A DNA stretch of 64,000 bases. Origin: a virus. The position numbers were made by a program, and so were the translations under genes. The notes under the pieces were generated by a model. It made no database searches and was not told where the DNA came from. It saw only the letters and a list, made by a program, of their open reading frames with translations. Where the stretch lies: IMG/VR virus record IMGVR_UViG_3300007735_000804, positions 1 to 64,000 of that record. One strand, written 5' to 3'. Positions 39,172 to 47,865 of the stretch are shown here, one piece after another. Every line of letters starts with the position of its first letter. Positions within the stretch are counted from its first letter, which is position 1.

Positions 39172-39285
39172 TCACTTTTTCTTTCCACCGTTTTTTGCTT
39201 TTTTAGCAGTCGCATTACCTTGATTCTGTTTAGAGTTTTTACTTCCAGTAGAACCTTTTTTACCTTTGTTTGCGGACTTTGCCAT
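39172..39285 (-). CDS. Very basic Lys-rich peptide, 37 residues
   Basis: Reads MAKSANKGKKGSTGSKNSKQ, then NQGNATAKKAKNGGKKK. About one third Lys, no acidic residues, low complexity. Its ATG overlaps the holin-candidate stop (TGATG). Likely binds nucleic acid or membrane phospholipid; it resembles a histone tail in composition. Confidence 0.7.
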   Translation of the reverse strand: MAKSANKGKKGSTGSKNSKQNQGNATAKKAKNGGKKK

Positions 39286-39617
39286 CAAACTCCACCTGTT
39301 CTTGGTTGAACTTGTCCTTCAAGAACTTCAACTCTTTCTTCAAGAGATACAGTTGCTTCAGGAGCAGGTGGTTCTGGTGGTGCTTCTACAACTTCTTCTC
39401 TGCGTGGCTCTTCTTTCTTCTCATCATCCTCACCACCTTTCTTCATCGTGTTAATACCAAATGTGGCAGCGGATGCTGTAAAGACTGTAGCAATAAAGGT
39501 AGGATCCATTTTGGATAGCATACCAGCATAGCTAGCAGTAAGAAGAGCAGCAGACCAACTCAAGATAGAAATACGAATAATCTGACTCATACATTTACCT
39601 TTCTTGTCGTTTTCCAT
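39285..39617 (-). CDS. Holin-like membrane protein
   Basis: Up to 110 residues; an internal start at MSQIIRISILSWSAALL is possible. Two membrane helices (residues about 12-35 and 38-58), then a basic GINTMKKGG and a long acidic Pro-rich cytoplasmic tail with a coiled segment. The size, two-helix hairpin and place just after the endolysin gene suggest a class II holin. Confidence 0.6.
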   Translation of the reverse strand: MENDKKGKCMSQIIRISILSWSAALLTASYAGMLSKMDPTFIATVFTASAATFGINTMKKGGEDDEKKEEPRREEVVEAPPEPPAPEATVSLEERVEVLEGQVQPRTGGV

Positions 39618-39635
39618 TTTAGTTTGTGTGTGAAG

Positions 39636-40298
39636 TTAACCTTTTTTCCAAGCTTCACCTTCTGCTTTTCTTCTACGTGCTAAACCTGCTTCTACATTTG
39701 AACCAGGATTTCTGTAAAGATAAAGCGCATCGGGCACCAGATCCCATTCTTTATTTTTTAGGCGTTTAGTAATAGTATTGAAGTTATCACCACCGTAGAA
39801 ACCAGCCCCAAGATTATAAGCAAAGCTAAGAAGAGCTCCTCTTTTTCCATCTGACATTTCATTCCAGTGTGGGATTTTACGAAGTGATGGAAGAAAATTA
39901 TGCTTACACTCTTCAATCAGAAGTTCATCTGCTTCTGCTTGTGTAATTGTATCTCCCATGTGGAATGGTTTACCATTTTTATCTCTTGTACATCCCCAAC
40001 CGATTGTGATTGGAAGTCCACCCGATAGAGGATCAGGATAGGCATTCAGTCTACATCCTTCAAACTCTTTGATAAGTTTGATACCCATCATTGGAACATC
40101 ACCACCTGTTACAGGAGCTGCAGCAGCGGGTGCCGGTGCAGCACTAGTCTTTTTTCCACGATAAATCTCTGCCCAATCTACATTATCCTCCAAAAACTTA
40201 ACTGGTAGGTTGTCTTCTAACCATTGAACTGCCTTCACATGGTTAGGGTTCTTCTCATCATAGAATTGAAAGAAGTTATGTAAATCAATTCTTGCCAT
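39636..40298 (-). CDS. GH24 endolysin (T4 lysozyme type) with extra N-terminal domain
   Basis: Protein of 220 residues. Residues 1-48 (DLHNFFQFYDEKNPNHVKAV, WLEDNLP, IYRGK) match the start of the C39-type gene next door, followed by an Ala/Pro linker. The GH24 domain begins near 70. E80, D89 and T98 align with the T4 lysozyme triad E11-D20-T26 (KEFEGCRLNAYPD, then ITIGWG). It cleaves the glycan strands of peptidoglycan at lysis. GGAGG precedes the ATG. No signal peptide, so it needs a holin. Confidence 0.9.
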   Translation of the reverse strand: MARIDLHNFFQFYDEKNPNHVKAVQWLEDNLPVKFLEDNVDWAEIYRGKKTSAAPAPAAAAPVTGGDVPMMGIKLIKEFEGCRLNAYPDPLSGGLPITIGWGCTRDKNGKPFHMGDTITQAEADELLIEECKHNFLPSLRKIPHWNEMSDGKRGALLSFAYNLGAGFYGGDNFNTITKRLKNKEWDLVPDALYLYRNPGSNVEAGLARRRKAEGEAWKKG

Positions 40299-40383
40299 TG
40301 TTGCCTCCGAAGTATTTTTGATAAAGTTGATTTGCTTCTAAGTGTTTACCATGATTTGTAAGATCCTTAATGATCTTAAGCAT
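40285..40383 (-). CDS. Small ORF, 32 residues
   Basis: Reads MLKIIKDLTNHGKHLEANQL, then YQKYFGGNNGKN. It fills the gap between the two hydrolase genes and carries the endolysin Shine-Dalgarno in its last codons. Amphipathic helix. Function unknown. Confidence 0.5.
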   Translation of the reverse strand: MLKIIKDLTNHGKHLEANQLYQKYFGGNNGKN

Positions 40384-40396
40384 CTTTCTCTTAAAA

Positions 40397-41068
40397 TTAA
40401 TCGAAGATTCTTCCCCATCCATCATTACCTCCTGGGCACCAACGATACTTCAACATAGCCTTTGTATAAATGGTCTTCTTACCGTTGGTAACAGGACCAG
40501 TGTAGTTGTCATTACACGAACCATATGGGTCATTACAATAGTAACCTTTGCCATCTGGTGTTTTACCGATGACTACAACCATGTGCCCACCAGTAGGAGC
40601 AGAAAGAGGACCCCTGTGGAGGATACCAATAACGACAGGTTTCCCAGCGTCAAGACTTTTATCAATGTCAGCAAAAGAAAGATTGTAACTAAAGTGTGAC
40701 TTAACTCCATAACCTGCCAGAACCTTTGTCTGAACCGCATGGTCAGTCGTGTCACCAATCGCAAATACTTTCTTGACATACTCATCGTCGCCTTTGATGC
40801 TGCCTGGCTTGAGGAAAGCAAGGCACATAGCGCACGATGAACTGTTACAAGTTCTATGTGCATCTCTATAGTTATCTACTTGATTAAAGTATGGAACATC
40901 GAGTACTGCTGGTGTTGGTGGTTTTGTTCTGTAAATACCAATCCAGTCAGTCTCTGCGTCATCTAGGAATTGAGCAGGAAGGTTATCTTCTAACCATTGA
41001 ACTGCCGCTACATGATTTGAATTTTTTTCGTCGTAAAATTTAAAAAAATTGTGAAGGTCTAGTGTCAT
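40397..41068 (-). CDS. Papain-like (C39-type) peptidase with shared N-terminal domain
   Basis: Protein of 223 residues. N-terminus TLDLHNFFKFYDEKNSNHVA and AVQWLEDNLPAQFLDD duplicates that of the endolysin. The catalytic part has the cysteine-peptidase triad layout: DVPYFNQVDNYRDAHRTCNS-SSCAMCLAFL (nucleophile Cys), GGHMVVVIG (His) and YCNDPYG (Asp). It likely cleaves a peptide bond, perhaps peptidoglycan cross-links, as the partner of the GH24 endolysin. Overlaps the upstream gene by 29 bp. Confidence 0.8.
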   Translation of the reverse strand: MTLDLHNFFKFYDEKNSNHVAAVQWLEDNLPAQFLDDAETDWIGIYRTKPPTPAVLDVPYFNQVDNYRDAHRTCNSSSCAMCLAFLKPGSIKGDDEYVKKVFAIGDTTDHAVQTKVLAGYGVKSHFSYNLSFADIDKSLDAGKPVVIGILHRGPLSAPTGGHMVVVIGKTPDGKGYYCNDPYGSCNDNYTGPVTNGKKTIYTKAMLKYRWCPGGNDGWGRIFD

Positions 41069-41246
41069 CTCCCTCTCCTATGAACTCTAATGAGAAAATG
41101 TCATGATCAGGAATTTCTGGATTCAACCATTCACGAAATTCAGATTGAATCGCATGGGCATCTTCAATGTTCTTTTCACAGAGAGTATGAATACGGTCAA
41201 CTGCCCAATCATGTGTTTGGCGAAGAGTCTTTTCCAAAGTTTCCAT
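41040..41246 (-). CDS. Hypothetical protein, 68 residues
   Basis: Sequence METLEKTLRQTHDWAVDRIH, then CEKNIEDAHAIQSEFREWLN and an acidic end. All-helical. Its 5' end overlaps the GIY-YIG gene by 38 bp and it is served by a consensus early promoter. Function unknown. Confidence 0.65.
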   Translation of the reverse strand: METLEKTLRQTHDWAVDRIHTLCEKNIEDAHAIQSEFREWLNPEIPDHDIFSLEFIGEGDDTRPSQFF

Positions 41247-41658
41247 AATCTTTTCGCATATAGCGTCCTAGAATATTGCTATTATAGTACGCAGGAGAAC
41301 CATCGTCAAGAGACTCGATCAACACATTATTTAGGAAAAGTTGTTTTGTTTCTTCATAGTTACACTGTCCTTTGGTTCGATGGAGGCTAAGTATTCTTCT
41401 GTCGCAGGATGCTTTTCCCCAAACGTCAATGTCTGCTTTAAGTTCTGGGCAGGAACCGTAATACTTTTTCCAATCAGACTCTGATTTAACTTTTCTACTT
41501 TTTCCTTTTGGTTTACGAAAACTCCACAGATACTTCCTCCCAATATATTTACGACCAGTTGGACGGCAATGTATAAGATATACAAAACCAAAATAATCTT
41601 GAATATGATCAGAATCAAATACTTCCCCATTGTAGATCCAGGGATTCTCATAGCTCAT
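41209..41658 (-). CDS. GIY-YIG-type putative endonuclease
   Basis: Protein of 149 residues with a GIY-YIG-like core: FGFVYLIHCRPTGRKYIGRK near 23-42 (the Y-x-Y and YIG strands), then a basic segment (KPKGKSRKVKSESDWKKYYG) and NYEETKQLF with the acidic metal-site Glu. Plausible free-standing homing or repair endonuclease. The start codon lies in a perfect 10-bp hairpin, and both an early and a late promoter are upstream. Confidence 0.75.
   Translation of the reverse strand: MSYENPWIYNGEVFDSDHIQDYFGFVYLIHCRPTGRKYIGRKYLWSFRKPKGKSRKVKSESDWKKYYGSCPELKADIDVWGKASCDRRILSLHRTKGQCNYEETKQLFLNNVLIESLDDGSPAYYNSNILGRYMRKDYGNFGKDSSPNT
41281..41309 (-). promoter_or_regulatory. Early promoter TTGACG-N17-TATAAT
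   Basis: Within the last codons of the GIY-YIG gene, 35 bp before the 68-residue gene. It would drive the hydrolase operon early or in the middle period. Confidence 0.75.
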
Positions 41659-41688
41659 ATTAAAGTATCTTATGAGCTATTATTTATC
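41650..41688 (-). promoter_or_regulatory. Late promoter plus hairpin that buries the start codon
   Basis: GATAAATA (41681-41688) is followed by the perfect inverted repeat ATAGCTCATA / TATGAGCTAT (41680-41671 and 41659-41650, 11-nt loop). The second arm contains the ATG. A late transcript would begin inside the first arm and could not form the full stem. A longer early transcript could. Confidence 0.7.
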
Positions 41689-41706
41689 TTCAACGGGAAC
41701 AAAGCA

Positions 41707-41745
41707 ATTCTAGCAATAAAAAAGCACCCCTGTCAAGAGGTGCTT
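41707..41745 (-). promoter_or_regulatory. Terminator with embedded early promoter (TTGACA-N18-TAGAAT)
   Basis: Stem AAGCACC/GGTGCTT and T6 end the 389-residue gene. The loop holds TTGACA (41731-41736); TAGAAT is at 41707-41712. It would make the early transcript of the GIY-YIG gene. Confidence 0.8.
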
Positions 41746-41763
41746 GAGATTATGTTAGAAAAC

Positions 41764-42933
41764 TTAAGCTTGATTTTTCGATTCTTTTCCTCTATTTGAA
41801 CTAGAAGTTCCTCTAGCAAGTCTCACACCCGTCGCTTTAGGTGCAGGTGGTTCTCCATATTGACCACCGCCACTAGGTCCAGGAATTCTTGGACCAACAT
41901 CTTGCTTATAGCGATTTTTTAACTCATCCCTTCTATTGTTAAAATCATCAATTCTACTTGGAATGGTAAAACCAACACCACCCTCAACAATACTCTTAAT
42001 CATTTTAGAATCCATCTCAAGCATTACATAATGCGCTTCGTCTACGGTATCTACGTGCCCGTTCTCCAGGAGATAGTCAAGAACGAGATCATAAGCATCT
42101 TCATACTCATAACCTGCTGCAATCTGAGTTTTTGCAGGTGCTACTGGCGCTGGAGTCTTAGTAGCAGCAATAGCAGCGGTTTTCTTAACTTCAGGTGCTG
42201 CTTTGAATGCATTTGGATTTTGAGTTAATGATTGATTGCCAGCACCCAATTTAGCAACTTCTGGTGCCTGAACTGAAGGAGATTTCATAGGAAGACTAGA
42301 TCTCATATCCTTCATTAAAGGATTGTCAGTCTGCTGTGTTCCACGAATTCTTGCCTTTTCAGCAGCTGCAGCAGCAAGTTTTGGATTTGCCTTTGCCCAC
42401 TGATCCATTGCAGAAAGTTTTGGTTCTGATGCTTGTGGTTTTGATGGAACAACTTTGGGTGCTGCTGGTGATGTAGATGCTGCTGTTCGGCGTTGCGGTT
42501 GGGGCGATTCTTGTCTAGGAGAGTTTGGATTGATAGCTGGTTTAATTCCAACAGCTTGTTGTGCTTTTGCAATATTCTGTGGTGTATACTTTGGATTTAT
42601 GGCTTTGGTTAAATTATCCTTATTCCATCCATTATTGGGTCCACCTCTAGCTTTTTGTCTATCCAACATTCCCTGAATAGCTGCCTGCTGCATTTGCTTA
42701 GGACTGCTACCTGCAGGTGCCGCTGACCTTTCCCTATCTTTGGATGCTTGTATAGCAGTATTTTGTTGGGATCTCTTCTTATTTCTAGATGCCTCTGCTC
42801 TGGCAGCTGCATCTTGTGCAGCTCTAATAGTAGATGCATCATATTGACCTTCATTCAAAACTTCTTGCTCAGAAGAAACAATACTTTCATATAAATTTGC
42901 AATCTCATTCAGGTTACTCGAAGAAAGAGTCAT
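41764..42933 (-). CDS. Virion-associated protein, Ala/Pro/Gln-rich
   Basis: Protein of 389 residues. Helical start (NLNEIANLYESIVSSEQEVL), then a long low-complexity region rich in Ala, Gln, Pro and Lys, a repeat of the helical type near 270-320 (YEYEDAYDLVLDYLLENGHV) and a Gly/Pro-rich end. Such proteins are common in cyanophage virions. It has a consensus late promoter directly upstream. Confidence 0.65.
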   Translation of the reverse strand: MTLSSSNLNEIANLYESIVSSEQEVLNEGQYDASTIRAAQDAAARAEASRNKKRSQQNTAIQASKDRERSAAPAGSSPKQMQQAAIQGMLDRQKARGGPNNGWNKDNLTKAINPKYTPQNIAKAQQAVGIKPAINPNSPRQESPQPQRRTAASTSPAAPKVVPSKPQASEPKLSAMDQWAKANPKLAAAAAEKARIRGTQQTDNPLMKDMRSSLPMKSPSVQAPEVAKLGAGNQSLTQNPNAFKAAPEVKKTAAIAATKTPAPVAPAKTQIAAGYEYEDAYDLVLDYLLENGHVDTVDEAHYVMLEMDSKMIKSIVEGGVGFTIPSRIDDFNNRRDELKNRYKQDVGPRIPGPSGGGQYGEPPAPKATGVRLARGTSSSNRGKESKNQA

Positions 42934-42958
42934 CTTGCTAATACGTTTTACTTTCTTT

Positions 42959-42991
42959 TATTTATAAAAAAAGAGGGTCCGAAGACCCTCT
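42959..42991 (-). promoter_or_regulatory. nrdB terminator fused to late promoter TATAAATA
   Basis: Stem AGAGGGTC/GACCCTCT with UUCG loop and T7 (42967-42991) runs straight into TATAAATA (42959-42966), which drives the 389-residue gene. Confidence 0.85.
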
Positions 42992-42994
42992 GTA

Positions 42995-44137
42995 TTAAAG
43001 TTGGAATCCTGCAAAGGAATCTTTTGTAACGTCTTGTTTGATTCCTCCAACAATGTAAGACTCAACTTCAGTTTCTTGTGGGGCAACTTGAAGACCTTTC
43101 GAAGAAATCCAATGCTCAGTCCATGGAAGTGGATTATTCTTTGCTGAAATATCATAAAGTGGGCGAAGACCAATTGCCTTCATTCTACGATTTGCAATCC
43201 ATTCAACATACTGCTGCAACAGTTTGTCATTCAGACCAATCATAGAACCATCCTTGAACAAATATTCTGCCCAAAGTTTTTCCTGATTGACTGCATTATC
43301 AAAAGTCTTATAAAACCACTGCTCTTCCTCTTTGGCAATAAGTGCCATCTCAGGGTCATCACCCTCTTTCCATTTATTCAGAATGTTTTGAGTGATAACC
43401 AAATGTTGATTTTCATCACGAGCAATTAATGAAATTATCTTTGCACTTCCCTCCATAAGCTTGAGCTCGCCAAACGCAAAACTACAAGCGAAGCTGACGT
43501 AAAAGCGAATACCTTCAAGAATATTAACGTTTGCAACTGCTCTGAACAATTTACGTTTGAGTTCATACCTTGCTTCTCGTGCGTATGGTACTTGTTCTAA
43601 TGCGTGAACCCACTCATTTGAATTATCATACTGATGAGCACTATTAATAAAATCATTGTATGCCTGAGTGACACTCACGGCACGTTCCATAATGCGATCT
43701 TCTTTAAGAATAGTATCAAAAACTTCAGATGGGTCTGAATATACGTTTTTGATAATGTAAGTGTATGAACGAGAATGGATCATCTCCATAAACTCCCATA
43801 CTTTCATACACGCTTCCAGTTCAGGAAGTGAACAGTATGGAGCAAACGCCATACCAGGTCCACGACCCTGAACAGAATCCAGCATCACCTGATATTTCAA
43901 ATTGCTGGTGAAGATATGTTTTTGCTCTGGGCGTAGCATATGATAATCGCTACGATCTTTTTGAAGAGATACCTCTTCGGGTCTCCAGAAATAACCCAAT
44001 TGTTGTGTGGTTAATTTATCGAAAATTGGATACTTGTAAGAATCGTATCTTTGTATTCCTAATGGTTTTCCAAAAAACATAGGTTGTTTTTTAGTGTCTA
44101 CTTCTTCAGAGTTAAAAACGGTCATTGAATTGACCAT
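42995..44137 (-). CDS. nrdB: Ribonucleotide reductase small subunit, class Ia
   Basis: Protein of 380 residues starting MVNSMTVFNSEEVDTKKQPM (ATG 44137, Shine-Dalgarno GAGGAG). Di-iron and radical residues are present: VMLDSVQGR (Asp), WEFMEMIHSRSY (Glu, His and radical Tyr), then later LEGIRFYVSF and DENQHLVIT. Forms the tyrosyl radical for NrdA, making dNTPs for phage replication. Acts with nrdA, just upstream (22-bp gap). Confidence 0.95.
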   Translation of the reverse strand: MVNSMTVFNSEEVDTKKQPMFFGKPLGIQRYDSYKYPIFDKLTTQQLGYFWRPEEVSLQKDRSDYHMLRPEQKHIFTSNLKYQVMLDSVQGRGPGMAFAPYCSLPELEACMKVWEFMEMIHSRSYTYIIKNVYSDPSEVFDTILKEDRIMERAVSVTQAYNDFINSAHQYDNSNEWVHALEQVPYAREARYELKRKLFRAVANVNILEGIRFYVSFACSFAFGELKLMEGSAKIISLIARDENQHLVITQNILNKWKEGDDPEMALIAKEEEQWFYKTFDNAVNQEKLWAEYLFKDGSMIGLNDKLLQQYVEWIANRRMKAIGLRPLYDISAKNNPLPWTEHWISSKGLQVAPQETEVESYIVGGIKQDVTKDSFAGFQL

Positions 44138-44159
44138 TGGTTTCTCCTCTAGATGGGTT

Positions 44160-46457
44160 TTAAATCTTACAAGACTCACAATCTTCTTCCTCCGTCGATA
44201 AAATGTCAGAAACTAAACTTTCAAGTGATTGACGGGGTTCTTCAACCTCATCATTCTTCATGTCGTGGGTGTTTTGATAGTAGCTGGTTTTCCAGCCGTA
44301 CTTATATGTAGTCAAAAGGTCCTGTGCCATTACTGAAGTAGGAACTTCATTATCTGGGTAATGCTCTGGATTATAGGACCAGTTTCCAGAAATCGCTTGA
44401 TCAAAGAACTTTTGCATAACAGCAACAATATGAATGTACCCACGATTGCTAGACATATCCCACAGCAGCGTATAATTGTTCTTAAGTGTTTGATACTGGG
44501 GAACAATCTGCTTGAGTGGACCCTTCTTGGACTTCTTAATGGACAAGTACCCGCGAGGTGGTTCGATTCCATTTGTTGCATTTGACACAACGGAACTGCT
44601 CTCCGATGGCATCTGTGCGGACAGTGTTGAGTTCCGTACCCCGTATTGTAGTACTTGTGCTCTAAGACCTTCCCAATCATATTTCAACTCGTTTGGAACG
44701 ATTTCATCCACATCCTTCTTGTATGTATCAATCGGGAGAATCCCTTGTCCATACTTGGTACGATGCGAATATTCACAGGCACCTTTCTCCTTTGCAAGAT
44801 TAACTGTTGCCTGAATGAGATAATATTGGAATGCTTCAGTTAAGTCATGAACCAGTTTCCAAGCACCAGGATCATCGTAATGCTCACCGTGCTTGGCAAG
44901 ATAGTGTGCAAGACCAATGTATCCTACCCCAAGTGAACGACGTGCTCTGGTGGCGATTTCTGCTGCTCTGACGGGATATCCTTGAAAATCAATGAGTTCA
45001 TCAAGACTCCTAACAGCAAGATCGCAAAGAAGTTCAAGATCCTCATTAGTTTTAATTTTACCAACATTAATAGCAGAAAGGATGCAAAGAGCAATTTCAC
45101 CATCAGTATCGTCAATATGTTGAAGAGGTTTAGTGGGCAAAGTGATTTCCTGACACAGATTACTCATCTCAACTTTATCAATAAAAGATGAGTGAGAGTT
45201 GCAGTGGTCGATATTCATAATGTAAATACGACCAGTCTCTGCTCGCTCTTTTAAAAGTGAAAGAAATAGTTCTTGACCGCCAATAGTTTTTCTTGGAACA
45301 GACTCATTTCGTTCATAAGATACATATAACTCGTCAAATCCATCAGTGCCAAAAGCATCATACAAACCAGGAACATCGTGTGGAGAGAAGAGTGAAATGT
45401 CTTCGTTGCGGATGAATCGTTCATAGAAGAGTTTAGAGATTTGGATACTATAGTCTAACTTACGAACACGATTATCCTCGGTTCCTTTATTATTTTTCAA
45501 TACTAGGATGTCTTGGATTTCTTGATGCCAGATAGGAAAGTGGACTGTAGCTGAACCACCTCTGATCCCGTTTTGAGTGCAGCATCGTACAGTTGCTTCA
45601 AACTTTTTAAGGAAGGGGACAACGCCTGTGTGTTGTACCTCTCCGCCTCTGATTTTACTGTTGATGCCACGGATGCGACCTGCGTTGATACCGATACCCG
45701 CCCTTTGTGCAACATATCTGCCAATAGCCATATCGCTAGTAAAGATACTATCGAGGGTGTCATCAACATCAACAAGGACACAACTAGCGTATTGTCGAAG
45801 TGGTGTTCTAACTCCCGCCATGATGGGGGTTGGAATGTTGATTTTGTGCTTGGAGATTGCGTCATAATACCTCTTAACGTAATCTAAACGTGTCTCCTTT
45901 GGATACTTTGAAAATATAGTTGCAGCAATCAAAAGATACATAAACTGTGGCGTTTCATAAAGTGCCCCAGTGCTTCTATCCTGCACGAGATACTTATCAA
46001 CGACCTGACGTAGACCTGCATAAGTGAACAGATAGTCACGACTATGATCAATGAACGACTGAAGTTTATCAAACTCTTCATCGGAATACAGTGACAGAAT
46101 CTCTGGGTCATACACACCTCTACCCACACAACGCTCTACATGCTGCTTCACAGTGGGACAATCGTAAATACCTCCAAACAACTGCTTGCGAAGGGAAAAT
46201 AGCAATAGGCGGGCAGCAACAAACTGATAATTGGGGTGGTCCAGGTCAATCAAATCTGAAGCAGAGCGAATCAGAATCTCCTGAATCTCTGCTGTCGTAA
46301 TACCATTATAAAATTGAATCCCAGACTGCATCTCAACTTGTGAGGCAGACACACCAGCTAGATCTTTACATGCCTCTTCCACCATGACGTGGAGTTTATT
46401 CAAATCAAGAGGTTCTGTATTACCATCTCTCTTGACAACGTTTGTTCCGTTACTCAT
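44160..46457 (-). CDS. nrdA: Ribonucleotide reductase large subunit, class Ia
   Basis: Protein of 765 residues starting MSNGTNVVKRDGNTEPL (ATG 46457; the longer frame would begin at TTG). ATP-cone-like N-terminus, ASCVLVDVDDTLDSI (first redox Cys), the catalytic loop NLCQEI and the C-terminal CESCKI swinging-arm thiols are all intact. Overlaps the primase gene by 4 bp, linking nucleotide supply to replication. Confidence 0.95.
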   Translation of the reverse strand: MSNGTNVVKRDGNTEPLDLNKLHVMVEEACKDLAGVSASQVEMQSGIQFYNGITTAEIQEILIRSASDLIDLDHPNYQFVAARLLLFSLRKQLFGGIYDCPTVKQHVERCVGRGVYDPEILSLYSDEEFDKLQSFIDHSRDYLFTYAGLRQVVDKYLVQDRSTGALYETPQFMYLLIAATIFSKYPKETRLDYVKRYYDAISKHKINIPTPIMAGVRTPLRQYASCVLVDVDDTLDSIFTSDMAIGRYVAQRAGIGINAGRIRGINSKIRGGEVQHTGVVPFLKKFEATVRCCTQNGIRGGSATVHFPIWHQEIQDILVLKNNKGTEDNRVRKLDYSIQISKLFYERFIRNEDISLFSPHDVPGLYDAFGTDGFDELYVSYERNESVPRKTIGGQELFLSLLKERAETGRIYIMNIDHCNSHSSFIDKVEMSNLCQEITLPTKPLQHIDDTDGEIALCILSAINVGKIKTNEDLELLCDLAVRSLDELIDFQGYPVRAAEIATRARRSLGVGYIGLAHYLAKHGEHYDDPGAWKLVHDLTEAFQYYLIQATVNLAKEKGACEYSHRTKYGQGILPIDTYKKDVDEIVPNELKYDWEGLRAQVLQYGVRNSTLSAQMPSESSSVVSNATNGIEPPRGYLSIKKSKKGPLKQIVPQYQTLKNNYTLLWDMSSNRGYIHIVAVMQKFFDQAISGNWSYNPEHYPDNEVPTSVMAQDLLTTYKYGWKTSYYQNTHDMKNDEVEEPRQSLESLVSDILSTEEEDCESCKI

Positions 46458-47425
46458 ACCTTCTTCCAATTGTTAAACTTAATTTTTGCTTCTAATCCAG
46501 AGTAGATATTTGATTTTAACACATCCATAACCTGATGTCCAGCGAGCACCATATCATTGATATCCTTTTGCTGAACAAATGTTGGCCAAATAATCACCTT
46601 GTCGCCTCTGTCGATGGTCTTTGATATTCGGTTAATGATTTCTCGATTACGTGGTTCGTTATCAAAAACGTAAATATAATTGCTCCAACCAAACGACCTA
46701 ATATTAATGTCGGACCCACACATAGCAACAGCATTTTGTACAAACGTGGAGTCGAAGGGTCCTTCAACAATGTAAATAGGTTTCGAAAAATCCACTTGGT
46801 CGAGACCGTAAATTTTGGGAGCATCATCAAAAAGCATCACGGTAATGTATTTAACCGGATTAGGACCCAGTGCTCTTCCCTGAAAACCAATCAAATTACT
46901 TTCAGTATCATACATTGGTATAATAATGCGACTCTCATCCCTACCAATAGTGTCAAAAGTAACTTTTTGAGTATTTGTCCATTCTTTAAATTTGTTAGCA
47001 AAATAAAACTTTTCGGGATCAAGTCGCCTTTTTTCCAAATAGTTTTTTGCTATTTCTACTTCTGATGCTTTAGGTAAATCCAGTTTCTTTTTAAAGACTG
47101 GTTTAGTGAACTCAAACTTGGGTTCTTCTACAACGAAGTTTTTTCCAGTGTGCCCTTCTTTAAACTTCTCCATTGTGTACTGTTTATACAGCACAGTATC
47201 AATCTCTTTGAGAAAGTTATTGAACGACATACTCGCACCACAATTGTGGCACTTAAAGTTGGTATTGTTCTTTACAGGATACAGATATCCCCTCGTCTTG
47301 TTCTTGTTCTTCTGGGAGTCTCCACAGATAGGGCAGCGGAAGTTGTAGAGATCCGTCTTGACCCTTTTAAATTTTTGCAAGCGTGATGAAACGAGTCCAA
47401 TATACTTGGAGTCAACAAAATCCAT
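46454..47425 (-). CDS. 61: DNA primase, T4 gp61 type
   Basis: Protein of 323 residues. Zinc ribbon CPICGDS...CHNCGAS at 33-60; a TOPRIM core with YIVEGPFDSTF near 220 and VFDNEPRNRE near 255. Makes RNA primers with helicase gp41, encoded at 54.7 kb. A sigma70-like promoter (TTGACT-N17-TATAAT) precedes it. Confidence 0.9.
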   Translation of the reverse strand: MDFVDSKYIGLVSSRLQKFKRVKTDLYNFRCPICGDSQKNKNKTRGYLYPVKNNTNFKCHNCGASMSFNNFLKEIDTVLYKQYTMEKFKEGHTGKNFVVEEPKFEFTKPVFKKKLDLPKASEVEIAKNYLEKRRLDPEKFYFANKFKEWTNTQKVTFDTIGRDESRIIIPMYDTESNLIGFQGRALGPNPVKYITVMLFDDAPKIYGLDQVDFSKPIYIVEGPFDSTFVQNAVAMCGSDINIRSFGWSNYIYVFDNEPRNREIINRISKTIDRGDKVIIWPTFVQQKDINDMVLAGHQVMDVLKSNIYSGLEAKIKFNNWKKV

Positions 47426-47438
47426 TATGAAGGTAATA

Positions 47439-47861
47439 TTACTTCGTTCTTTCTATTATAGCAGGTGCTGGTTTAGGAGTCAAGAACGATGTGATTGATG
47501 GAAGCAGTCCAATAACAACCACAGCGACAGCAAGAACACCACCAATTTGCCATCTAAACTTAAAAAGATTTTCTACTTTTTGTTCTACTTTTCCTATTCT
47601 TTCACCCAATTCTTTGCTAATTTCTTCATGTTGTTCCTTTGAAGATTTTTTAATTTCTTCAATCATTGTAACAATGATACCATCAGTTCTATTACATTGT
47701 TCAATCTTTTCATTATGAATGGCAAGCATTTGACTAATATTTTGACTCGTCTCACCAATCTTTTGAATTGCAGTATCAATACGCTCCATCATCTGCTCAT
47801 AAACATTAATGCGTTCTTCAAGTAGTGCTATCTTTGTTTCGGTAGATGATTGCTGAAACAT
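47439..47861 (-). CDS. Coiled-coil protein with C-terminal membrane anchor
   Basis: Protein of 140 residues starting MFQQSSTETKIALLEERINV at ATG 47861; the longer frame to 48029 overlaps another gene. A continuous coiled coil (residues about 8-105) is followed by a membrane helix (WQIGGVLAVAVVVIGLL) and a Pro-rich end. Resembles small phage holin or membrane-tether proteins. Function unproven. Confidence 0.65.
   Translation of the reverse strand: MFQQSSTETKIALLEERINVYEQMMERIDTAIQKIGETSQNISQMLAIHNEKIEQCNRTDGIIVTMIEEIKKSSKEQHEEISKELGERIGKVEQKVENLFKFRWQIGGVLAVAVVVIGLLPSITSFLTPKPAPAIIERTK
47455..47483 (-). promoter_or_regulatory. Early promoter TTGACT-N17-TATAAT for primase-nrdAB
   Basis: Overlaps the 3' end of the coiled-coil membrane gene. 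The -10 is consensus and lies 30 bp before the primase ATG. Confidence 0.75.
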
Positions 47862-47865
47862 TGTT

